Shown here: one piece after another, positions 1 through 8,300 of the stretch
Numbering within the stretch: position 1 is the first letter of the stretch
Layout of the letters: each line of letters starts with the position of its first letter
Assembly: GCA_030628975.1 (NCBI GenBank)
Contig: DAOVPZ010000015.1
Coordinates: 1-12,971, forward strand
Length of the DNA stretch: 12,971 bases
From: Candidatus Cloacimonadota bacterium
Lineage (GTDB): Bacteria > Cloacimonadota > Cloacimonadia > JGIOTU-2
Direction: 5' to 3'
Notes under the pieces: generated by a model
What the model was told of the DNA's origin: nothing
The model's input: only the letters and a program-made list of their open reading frames with translations
The model's database searches: none
Made by a program: the position numbers and the translations under genes

Positions 1-1702
1 CATACATTCCCCAAACATATGTATCATTCACAAAGGAAAATGAAACCTCTGATGCTGCAATTACACCAAGAGCGCCTTTCTCATGACGATGGAATGCTTC
101 TGCAAAACATTCACTATACCAATCATATTTTCCAGTTAAACAGTTTACAGAGAAGACAAAAATGAGATCATCATTGTATAATCCTGCAAGGTCGCTATTA
201 TGATAACTGGGCTCACTCCAACCAGTCTCTCCACCATGATCTCTGTGCTGTATTATAAAAGCACCACTATTGATATCATTATTTATGCGATATGCATTCC
301 CACCCCAATCTGTTAGATGAGAAGGTGTGGCTGGAATATAACCAAGACCACTGGGTCCAAAATAACTAACTATTATACTGGTATTTGAATTGGTTGACCA
401 GTATGGAGGAGCTTGACCATTGGTATAACCAGCATATTCGCGTACTGGGCTTTTGTCAAGTGCGTTTTCCCAAAATCCATATATTATATCACTACAGAGA
501 ATAAACCAGCGATCCGATTGCCAGCCTCCGGCAGCGACAGGATTATTATAATAATTTGGATTTGTTGGAGGAGTGCGTTCATAATTCAGAAATTTTCCAA
601 TCATGGTTGATAAATCATCTTCATCTTGTGCAGTTATACGAGCAAAAGCAATGTCTGGAAGTTGATTTCCATTTACATCTGCATAGATATTATCTGCAGC
701 ACATGGATTATATCCTCCATACCAAATAGGTGAGACGATTGTACTACCTGTTGTTCCATAATCTCCCAATAAAAGAACTGCAACAGGAGCAGGATCCCAG
801 GTTGCATATGCATTGTTGATATAATCTTCAATAGCTGTAGTTGTATTGCCACCTATTTCTGTAGTTGTCACCACTCCTGTAAGAATACCTTGTAAGTTTC
901 GAAAAACCTTAATGGAGTCTGCCCATGCCTGAAAATATATATCATCAGGAGTAATAATAAGATATTCAAAGCCATCACGAGATTTTGAGGAGTAATTATA
1001 ATCCAACTTAGGCAATGAAGTGTAGTTAAGCAGCATATCATTTAATATAGGATCCCACCAACGACTACGCAGTCTGTCTTCACCAAAATGTCCGTTACCC
1101 CCTTTGAAAGATACTTCTACTTGCAAATCTCTATAAACAATCAGTTCCTTAGTTATTGGATTATATTGAAATGGGGTAATTCCAAGAATAATTACATCAA
1201 CACCACGAACTTGAGTTGGTTCAGAAATTATCACAGGATTTTCTGGATAGAAAGCATCCTTAGAATAAATATCTAAATTTTTAGTGTATTCAAGTGGTTC
1301 GGTTTCGGTCTCAAGAGGGATACGGTATGCTGGTGCCATATCTATATCCTGGAATGTTTCTGTGCGCAAATCAACGATTTGAACACTGGCTGATGCCCCT
1401 TGTGGAATTGCAATATAGCGTCCCATACAAGGCAGATCAGGTGCACCTGCATCATTGGGAAGAAAGACTCCTGGTAGATGCAAAGTTTGCATAATTTGTC
1501 CATTAATTTCTTGATCTTCTAAAGTGAATTCTGTGATTGAAAAAGTTACTTCAACTCCTGTGTCACTCTCATAATCTAAATTGAACCCAGCACTTCCCCA
1601 GCTATCATGATAAGTCATTACTGCGGCATGTGTATTATTCGTAAGAATTAAGGATATGCAAATAAAAGAAAATAAGAATAACATTAAATGTGTTTTTTTC
1701 AT
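1..1702 (-). CDS. Gingipain-type (peptidase family C25) secreted cysteine protease, C-terminus outside window
   Basis: The frame reads without a stop from ATG at 1702-1700 to the window edge (567 codons), so the gene is cut by the window, not broken. Residues 1-26 form a signal peptide (MKKTHLMLFLF..., ending THA). Residues about 30-230 resemble the C25 propeptide, including the GAPDLP-type segment near residue 88. The catalytic domain starts near residue 242 (FEYLIITPDD). The catalytic pair is visible: His489 in DHGGETGW (codon 238-236) and Cys521 in SVNCLTG (codon 142-140). They lie 32 residues apart, close to the spacing known for Arg-gingipain. Members of this family are exported, often through type IX secretion, as extracellular or surface endopeptidases. 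Substrate specificity (Arg, Lys or other) cannot be read from what is present, and the expected C-terminal sorting domain is not in view. The gene is divergent from gltX. A Shine-Dalgarno sequence supports the start. Confidence 0.9.
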   Translation of the reverse strand, partial: MKKTHLMLFLFSFICISLILTNNTHAAVMTYHDSWGSAGFNLDYESDTGVEVTFSITEFTLEDQEINGQIMQTLHLPGVFLPNDAGAPDLPCMGRYIAIPQGASASVQIVDLRTETFQDIDMAPAYRIPLETETEPLEYTKNLDIYSKDAFYPENPVIISEPTQVRGVDVIILGITPFQYNPITKELIVYRDLQVEVSFKGGNGHFGEDRLRSRWWDPILNDMLLNYTSLPKLDYNYSSKSRDGFEYLIITPDDIYFQAWADSIKVFRNLQGILTGVVTTTEIGGNTTTAIEDYINNAYATWDPAPVAVLLLGDYGTTGSTIVSPIWYGGYNPCAADNIYADVNGNQLPDIAFARITAQDEDDLSTMIGKFLNYERTPPTNPNYYNNPVAAGGWQSDRWFILCSDIIYGFWENALDKSPVREYAGYTNGQAPPYWSTNSNTSIIVSYFGPSGLGYIPATPSHLTDWGGNAYRINNDINSGAFIIQHRDHGGETGWSEPSYHNSDLAGLYNDDLIFVFSVNCLTGKYDWYSECFAEAFHRHEKGALGVIAASEVSFSFVNDTYVWGMY

Positions 1703-1708
1703 AATATT

Positions 1709-1717
1709 CCACCTTTT
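1709..1717 (-). promoter_or_regulatory. Shine-Dalgarno site of the C25 protease gene
   Basis: Read on the minus strand this is AAAAGGTGG, six bases before the ATG at 1702. It fixes the start. The surrounding 1703-1850 is extremely AT-rich. No convincing -35/-10 pair could be chosen for this gene on the minus strand. Confidence 0.7.
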
Positions 1718-1849
1718 TTAATTTTTTTAATAAAAATAATTTTTATAAAACTTAATACAAAATTCAATAAAGTATAATTTTTTAGTCAAATTATTTTGAA
1801 TAAAAATATGATTTATTACATATTAAAAATATATACTTAAATTCTTATC

Positions 1850-1878
1850 TTGACAAATAATCCTTAAAAAGTTATGAA
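1850..1878 (+). promoter_or_regulatory. Candidate sigma-70 promoter for gltX-glnS
   Basis: A perfect TTGACA (1850-1855) is followed after 17 bases by TATGAA (1873-1878), which matches TATAAT at four positions. Transcription would start near 1885, leaving a leader of about 33 bases with the Shine-Dalgarno AAAAGGT at 1904-1910. The -35 box is strong and the -10 box moderate. The region is AT-rich, so chance matches are possible. Confidence 0.5.
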
Positions 1879-1917
1879 TATATAAATTCTAAAACATTTT
1901 AATAAAAGGTATGTAAA

Positions 1918-3372
1918 ATGAGTTTTAAAGATAATAAAGATTATAGTGAAATCAGAGTTCGTTTTGCTCCAAGCCCTACAGGATTCCTACATGTAGGAGG
2001 ATTGCGAACAGCACTTTTTAATTATCTTTTTGCTAAAAAAAATAATGGGAAATTTATTCTTCGTATTGAAGATACTGACCGCAAAAGGTATGTACCCGGA
2101 GCAATAAAAAATTTGATTTCAACCATGAAAACGCTTGGACTTCATTATGATGAGGGACCCGATGTCGGTGGAAATTACAGACCATACATCCAATCTGAGA
2201 GAACAGAGTTATACAGGAAATTTGCTCAGAAACTTATAGACTCAGGTAATGCCTATTACTGTTTTTGTACAGAAGAACGATTAATTAAAATTCGTGATGA
2301 ACAAAGGAAGAAGAAGCTCAATCCAATTTATGATGGTAAATGTAGAGATTTATCTAAAGAGGAAGTTGAAGAAAAACTCAGTCAAAATATCCCTTTTGTT
2401 ATCCGTCTAAAGTTTCCCAAAGAAGGGAAAACTATTTTTTATGATAAGATTCGTGAAAAAGTAGAAGTAGAAAATTCTCTTGTTGATGACCAGGTTCTTA
2501 TCAAGTCAGATGGTTTCCCGACTTATCACCTCGCAAATGTTGTTGATGACCATCTTATGAAAATCACACATATAATTCGCGGTGAAGAATGGCTCTCCAG
2601 CGTGCCTAAACATATTTTTCTGTATAAATCTTTTGGTTGGGAAGTGCCAAAATTTGTCCATCTTCCACTCTTACTTAATCCTGACAGGAGTAAATTAAGC
2701 AAAAGACAGGGAGATATTGCAGTTGAAAATTATCTTGAAAAAGGTTATTTACCAGAAGCATTGATAAATTTTATCGCACTGCTTGGCTGGCATGCTCCAG
2801 ATGACAAAGAAATCTATTCTTTAAAAGAATTAGAACATGCTTTCTCATTAAAACGAATTAATAAAGCAAGTGCTGTTTTTGATATTGAAAAACTCAACTG
2901 GATGAACGGCTGGTATCTACGAAATCTGGATATTAATTATATTGTTGAACAAGCAAAACCTTTCTTTGAAAAATCGGGAATAGACATAAGCGATAATAGG
3001 AAATATTTAAAGGTTATTCAAAATGCTCGAGCTCGCGTTTTCCGCCTTTCAGAAATCACTGAGCATTCCAAAATGTTCTATGAAAATTTAGAATTCACAG
3101 ATGAAGATAAAGCATTAATTAATGAAGAAAATTCACAAAAGATTTATTCATATTTTATTAAAAATTTGAAAATAACAGATCGTTGGTCAAATGAGGATAT
3201 AAATTCATTTGTAAAAAAAGCAATAGGTGAATTAGGCATAAAAGGTAAAAATTTCTATTTTCCTGTTCGACTTGCTTTATTCGGGAAATGCCACGGTCCC
3301 GATTTACCTATTATATTTGGTATTTTGGGAAGAGATGAAGCGATAAGAAGATTACAAAAATTGATCATATAG
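1918..3372 (+). CDS. gltX: Glutamyl-tRNA synthetase (GluRS)
   Basis: This class I aminoacyl-tRNA synthetase attaches glutamate to tRNA-Glu in the cytoplasm. Its 484 residues are normal for a bacterial GluRS. The HIGH signature appears as H25-V-G-G28 inside RFAPSPTG...LRTALFNYL. The KMSKS loop is K259-L-S-K-R263. The zinc-binding insert has C115-x-C117 and C142, with the spacing of the E. coli enzyme (C98, C100, C125), but the fourth position is Asp144 where E. coli has His. The start has AAAAGGT seven bases upstream. glnS follows after 38 bases, probably in the same transcript. With a GlnRS present, this enzyme is expected to be discriminating, charging only tRNA-Glu; that is an inference from context and was not read from anticodon-contact residues. 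Confidence 0.97.
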   Translation: MSFKDNKDYSEIRVRFAPSPTGFLHVGGLRTALFNYLFAKKNNGKFILRIEDTDRKRYVPGAIKNLISTMKTLGLHYDEGPDVGGNYRPYIQSERTELYRKFAQKLIDSGNAYYCFCTEERLIKIRDEQRKKKLNPIYDGKCRDLSKEEVEEKLSQNIPFVIRLKFPKEGKTIFYDKIREKVEVENSLVDDQVLIKSDGFPTYHLANVVDDHLMKITHIIRGEEWLSSVPKHIFLYKSFGWEVPKFVHLPLLLNPDRSKLSKRQGDIAVENYLEKGYLPEALINFIALLGWHAPDDKEIYSLKELEHAFSLKRINKASAVFDIEKLNWMNGWYLRNLDINYIVEQAKPFFEKSGIDISDNRKYLKVIQNARARVFRLSEITEHSKMFYENLEFTDEDKALINEENSQKIYSYFIKNLKITDRWSNEDINSFVKKAIGELGIKGKNFYFPVRLALFGKCHGPDLPIIFGILGRDEAIRRLQKLII

Positions 3373-3410
3373 AACAAAGATTTATAATATGATTAAAGGA
3401 AAAATACATT

Positions 3411-5210
3411 ATGAAAATATCAAATAAAGATCTTAAGAACAACAAAATGAAATTTGAAGAGAAGACTGAGAAAAAAGCGGATAAGCCAAAACCAACCCAT
3501 AACTTTATTCGACAGATCATTGAAGATGACCTGAAAACAAATAAATCCGAGGGTCGTGTTCACACCCGCTTCCCACCTGAGCCAAATGGGTATCTTCATA
3601 TTGGTCACGCTAAAGCTTTTTGTTTAAGTTTTGGTGTTGCTGAAGATTATCATGGACTCTGCAATTTACGATTTGATGATACCAATCCGGTCAAAGAAGA
3701 GGAGGAATATGTCGAATCCATTAAAGCAGACATAAAATGGATGGGATTTGACTGGGAAGATAGACTTTATTATGCTTCGGATTATTTTGATAAACTTTAT
3801 GAATTTGCATTAAAACTTATCAAAGATGGAAAAGCTTATGTATGTCATTTGAGCCCTGAAGAAATCCGGGAATATAGAGGAACTCTCACAGAGTCGGGTA
3901 AGAATAGTCCTTATCGTGATAGAAGTATTGAAGAAAATCTGGAATTATTTGAAAAAATGAAAAACGGAGATTTTAAAAATGGTGAATGTGTTCTTCGAGC
4001 AAAAATTGATATGAGTTCTTCTAATATGAATATGCGTGACCCTATTATGTATAGAATAATTCATGCAAAGCATCACAGAACAGGTAGTAAATGGTGCATT
4101 TACCCGAGTTATGATTTCACTCATGGTCAATCCGATTCTATTGAAAAAATTACATACTCCCTTTGCGATCTTGGATTTGAAGGCCATCGTCCTCTTTATA
4201 ATTGGTTTATTGAAAATCTTGAAATTTTTCCATCTCATCAGATAGAATTCGCAAGATTGAATCTTTCATATACAGTTCTTAGCAAAAGAAAACTTCGAGA
4301 ATTAGTTGAAGGAAATTATGTAACAGGTTGGGATGACCCAAGAATGCCGACCTTATGTGGTCTAAGAAGACGAGGATATTCACCAGAATCGATAAGAGAT
4401 TTCTGTGACCGTATTGGAGTGGCTAAGAGTGAAAGTCTGGTGGATATGGCTTTACTTGAGTATTGCATTCGTGAAGATTTGAATAAGAAAGCACCTCGTG
4501 TAATGGCTGTACTGAGACCACTAAAGATAATAATTGATAACTATCCAGAAGATCAGGTGGAAGAGATGGAGGCAGTAAACAATCCGGAAGATCTAAGTAT
4601 GGGAACGCGAAAAGTTCCTTTCTCTCGGGTGTTATACATTGAACGAGATGATTTCAGGGAAGACTCTCCGAAAAATTTCTACCGCTTAGCTCCCGGTCAT
4701 GAGGTTAGATTACGATATGCATATTTTATCAAATGTGTAAAAGTAGTTAAAAATGAGCAGACTGGTGAAGTGATAGAGCTACACTGCACCTATGACCCGG
4801 CTTCAAGAGGAGGTTCTTCACCTGATGGACGCAAGGTCAAGGCAACTTTACACTGGGTTTCTGCTGCTCATTCTATTAATGCTGAAGTTCGACTTTATGA
4901 TAGGCTCTTTACAGTAAACAATCCGTTAGGTAAAGAAGATGATTTTAAGAATTATTTGAATCCGAAATCTTTGGAAATTCTTACTCATTGTAAATTAGAA
5001 CCGGGCTTGAAAAATGCTAAACCCAGAAATCGTTATCAATTTGAGAGACTTGGATACTTCTGTGTAGATCCTGACTCTTCTGATAAGATGCTTGTATTTA
5101 ATCGGACTGTAACCTTGCGGGACACTTGGGCAAGAATCCAGAAAGCATTGAAAAAAAAGCAAAAATCAAGAATGCCAGAACATATAGTCAGGCATACAAA
5201 GCAATATTAA
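3411..5210 (+). CDS. glnS: Glutaminyl-tRNA synthetase (GlnRS)
   Basis: This enzyme charges tRNA-Gln directly with glutamine, avoiding the Glu-tRNA-Gln amidotransferase route used by many bacteria. PPEPNGYLHIGHAKA holds the HIGH motif (H63-I-G-H66). The KMSKS-type loop is V289-L-S-K-R293 within SYTVLSKRKL, the GlnRS form. It is followed by GWDDPRMPTLCGLRRRGY and ESIRDFCDRIGV, both strongly GlnRS-like. The C-terminal half fits the two anticodon-binding beta-barrels. At 599 residues it is longer than E. coli GlnRS (554), with a charged lysine-rich N-terminus of about 45 residues and a short basic tail. The start at 3411 is supported by AAAGGA at 3395-3400; the later ATG at 3447 has no such site. 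GlnRS is sporadic in bacteria and is thought to derive from eukaryotes by transfer. No clear hairpin-plus-T-run terminator follows. Confidence 0.97.
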   Translation: MKISNKDLKNNKMKFEEKTEKKADKPKPTHNFIRQIIEDDLKTNKSEGRVHTRFPPEPNGYLHIGHAKAFCLSFGVAEDYHGLCNLRFDDTNPVKEEEEYVESIKADIKWMGFDWEDRLYYASDYFDKLYEFALKLIKDGKAYVCHLSPEEIREYRGTLTESGKNSPYRDRSIEENLELFEKMKNGDFKNGECVLRAKIDMSSSNMNMRDPIMYRIIHAKHHRTGSKWCIYPSYDFTHGQSDSIEKITYSLCDLGFEGHRPLYNWFIENLEIFPSHQIEFARLNLSYTVLSKRKLRELVEGNYVTGWDDPRMPTLCGLRRRGYSPESIRDFCDRIGVAKSESLVDMALLEYCIREDLNKKAPRVMAVLRPLKIIIDNYPEDQVEEMEAVNNPEDLSMGTRKVPFSRVLYIERDDFREDSPKNFYRLAPGHEVRLRYAYFIKCVKVVKNEQTGEVIELHCTYDPASRGGSSPDGRKVKATLHWVSAAHSINAEVRLYDRLFTVNNPLGKEDDFKNYLNPKSLEILTHCKLEPGLKNAKPRNRYQFERLGYFCVDPDSSDKMLVFNRTVTLRDTWARIQKALKKKQKSRMPEHIVRHTKQY

Positions 5211-5254
5211 TAAAAAACAAAAACAGGAATCAATAGAATTATGTTATATGAATG

Positions 5255-5302
5255 CTAAAGTTGCCACCAACTTCATCACTAAAGTTGTCATTCCCAACTT
5301 GA
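5255..5302. repeat. Two tandem 24-base units, each with an AAGTTG/CAACTT inverted repeat
   Basis: The nine-base string CTAAAGTTG starts at 5255 and again at 5279, giving a 24-base period. In unit one AAGTTG (5258-5263) pairs with CAACTT (5268-5273) over a four-base loop. In unit two AAGTTG (5282-5287) pairs with CAACTT (5295-5300) over a seven-base loop. The second hairpin overlaps the ATTCCCAA/TTGGGAAT palindrome, so the two cannot form together. No T-run follows, so a classical terminator for glnS is not supported. Confidence 0.65.
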
Positions 5303-5311
5303 TTGGGAATC
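5287..5311 (-). repeat. Palindromic element, GATTCCCA...TGGGAATGAC type, left copy
   Basis: ATTCCCAA (5290-5297) and TTGGGAAT (5303-5310) form a perfect eight-base stem with loop CTTGA. Read on the minus strand, the outer ends are GATTCCCA and TGGGAATGAC, the same ends as the element at 10167-10190 in the opposite direction. It is probably a dispersed intergenic repeat of this genome. It lies between glnS and the nuclease-helicase gene. Confidence 0.65.
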
Positions 5312-5376
5312 TACTAATATATAAATTGAAATGATGTTTTTAATGAGTTTAAATTAAACCATAAAATGAATAAAAT

Positions 5377-8300
5377 ATGATTAAACAGTTCCATGCAGGA
5401 TATATTTTAAGCTCTATTAAAGAGTCCTTAAAAAATCATGATGACTCAATTGATTTTGATAATCTTTTAAAACATCTATCAACCTTTGATATTGAATTTG
5501 ATTTTGATGAAAAAAATCAAATAAATTCTATTTTTTCAGTTTTAAACAATTTGATTTCTCGCGGTTTACCTACCTTTCCATCAATTTTTATCGAAAATGC
5601 GTTGATAAAAAAACTTAAAATTGGGAAAAGAATAATATCAGATAAGACTGGTGATATTACATATAGATTGTATAAAAAAATAAATGAGAAATTAGATTTA
5701 ATATACAAAAGTTTATTTATAGTAGATCAAAGGATTGATAAAAGTTATCAGCCATCATTAGATTTTAATTCTTGGGAAAAGCATCCTGGAAGTGAATATG
5801 AAGAAATATTTTATAACAATGTTTTACAGAAAATTTTTGGAGAATATTCTCAGCAACTTATTGAATCCCAAAGGGAAATTAGTACAATTTTAAAATTTTC
5901 TGGTGAAAAAGAAGAAAAATTTAATAAAAATTTAGGAGAAATTAAAAACAGTTTTTACAATCAAAGAGTTGATTTTTCTTTTCAATTTCCCAATTCCTCC
6001 AGTTTTAAAAATGGGTTAGTAATTGAAATAGATGGTTCACAACATAATGAACCATCTCAAATAACTTTAGATAAGAAACGAGATGAAGCTGTTGAGAAAA
6101 ATGGATGGGATAAAACTATAAGAATCAAAACTTCTGAAATTGATAATATTGAAAGTGATAAAATTGAATCAATTTTAAATTTCTTAGAACATCCTTATGC
6201 AAAAAAAATAAAAGAGAATTTTGAAAATAAAATATGGGAAAAAGAATGGGGTCTTAAGGCTCTACAAATAGCGTTAACTCCTTTATCAATTGCTAGAATA
6301 CAAAAAACATTAATTTTTCTTATTGAAAATAAAGCTTTGGATTTAAAGGCAAAAAAATGGAATATTGCTATTATTGAAAGAGATGTGCCTTGCGGATTTT
6401 TAGCAATTAAGGACTTTAAAATATTAGTTAAAAATTTATTTGATTTAGAAGGAAAAAGAAGGCAACTTCCCAAGATAAACTTGAAAATTTATTATACTCC
6501 GGAATTTACAAATTGCATTTTAAATAGTAATGTAAAAACAGAATTAGTAAATAATCCAATTAATAATTTTAGAGCGGATGTTGTATTAGATTTATCAATA
6601 TTACAACGAACAGGTTTCTCCAAAATAGAAAAAGAATTTGTAAATAAAGTAAAATACAATAAAAAAGTAGTCATAAGATCGGTACATTCTATAAAAATTA
6701 ATCATACCATTAAATCAGCAAAACCAATAAAATATAAAATTCCAAAAGAAGAACAACCTAAACCTTTAGTTTATTTTCTGCGAAATATATTTAGAAAGAA
6801 TGCGTTTCTACCCGGGCAGGTAGATATTTTAAGAAGATCTTTAAGATTTAAAGATATAATTGCTCTATTACCAACAGGTGCAGGAAAATCGTTAACTTAT
6901 CAACTCTCAGCTTTACTTCAACCAGGTGTTGTAATGATAGTTGATCCTTTAATATCGTTGATGCGCGACCAAAAAGAAAATCTAAAAGATTTTGGTATAG
7001 ATTCAACCGTTTTTATTAATTCGTCCTTGAGAGCAATTGAGCGAAATGATGCAAGTGAAAAAATGGTAAAGGGATTTTATCAATTCATTTTTATTTCGCC
7101 GGAAAGATTGCAAATTGCTAAATTTAGAAAGTATTTATCTAGAATGGATGAAACAAAATTTACTTATGTTGTGGTAGATGAAGCTCATTGCGTTTCCGAA
7201 TGGGGACATGATTTTAGAACTGCCTATTTAAGATTGGGTAAAAATGCAAGAAAATACTGTCACACATTGGTGAGAAAACGGAATTCAGAAGGTGAACTAA
7301 AGGATGAAGTCCCAATTATTGCACTTACAGGAACAGCATCTTTTGATGTGCTCAAAGATGTTAAAATTGAACTTGGTTTTAATATAAACGATGAATCTTC
7401 AATTGTAAGACCTTTAAAGTATGAAAGAAAAGAACTTGAATATAGAGTAATTAAAACTGATGATAAAAAAAATTCTAGATCTTTACCAATAAAATTATTA
7501 AAAGAAACGGTCGCTGATAAAAAGCAAGAAAAATTATTTGAGATACTTAATAATCTACCTAATTTGAAATGGGATAATGGAAAATATGAAAATCTGAGTG
7601 AGTTCTTTGATCAAAGATTAGATTATAAAAATTCAGGAATTGTGTTTTGTCCACATGCTAAATGGATATTTGGGGTAAAAGATATTTATTATAAATTTTT
7701 AAATATAAATAAAGAATTTGAAGATATTACAAGTTACTATGCAAGTAAACTTTCTGATGAAATTGAATTGGAAAAAATCCAAGATCAGTTTAAAAAAGAT
7801 GAATTATTATTATTAGTTTCAACAAATGCTTTTGGTATGGGTATCGATAAACCAAATATTAGATTTACCATTCATTTTAATATGCCACAATCCATTGAAT
7901 CCTTTTATCAGGAAGCTGGGAGAGCGGGGAGAGATAAAAATAAAGCCTATAATTTTATTATTTATTCCGACACACAAATTAAAGAAAAATTTCGTGATGA
8001 TGAAGAAACACATACAGTTGATAAAAGTTTTATGCTTTCTTTTTTCTATAATTCATTTCGTGGCGAAGAAAAAGAAAAACGAATACTATACAATTTATTT
8101 GATAAAATTGCTTATCCAGATAAAAGAAAACTAGATAAATTAATTGAATTAGTTGAAGAAAATTTTGATGAAGATATTAAATTTGCAACATGGTTCAAAA
8201 ATGGTGATCGACTTTATGTGAATGGTCCAGTTTATCCTAAAGGATACGGCTATATAGATTTAAACACAGAAGAGTGTAAACATCAAAATATTGCTTTAAA

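Noticed and set aside
413..1494. Short plus-strand open frames at 413-610, 1088-1276 and 1294-1494
   Set aside because: They lie opposite the continuous minus-strand C25 protease frame, have no ribosome sites and encode no recognisable protein.
3420..4245. Open frames on both strands within glnS
   Set aside because: They overlap a clearly conserved GlnRS; they are by-products of its codons.
5290..5310. Intrinsic terminator for glnS
   Set aside because: The stem is good but no T-run follows on either strand; the sequence is better explained as a dispersed palindrome.
5326..5354. Promoter for the nuclease-helicase gene (TTGAAA, 17 bases, TTAAAT)
   Set aside because: Only four of six matches in the -10 box, in very AT-rich DNA where chance matches are common.
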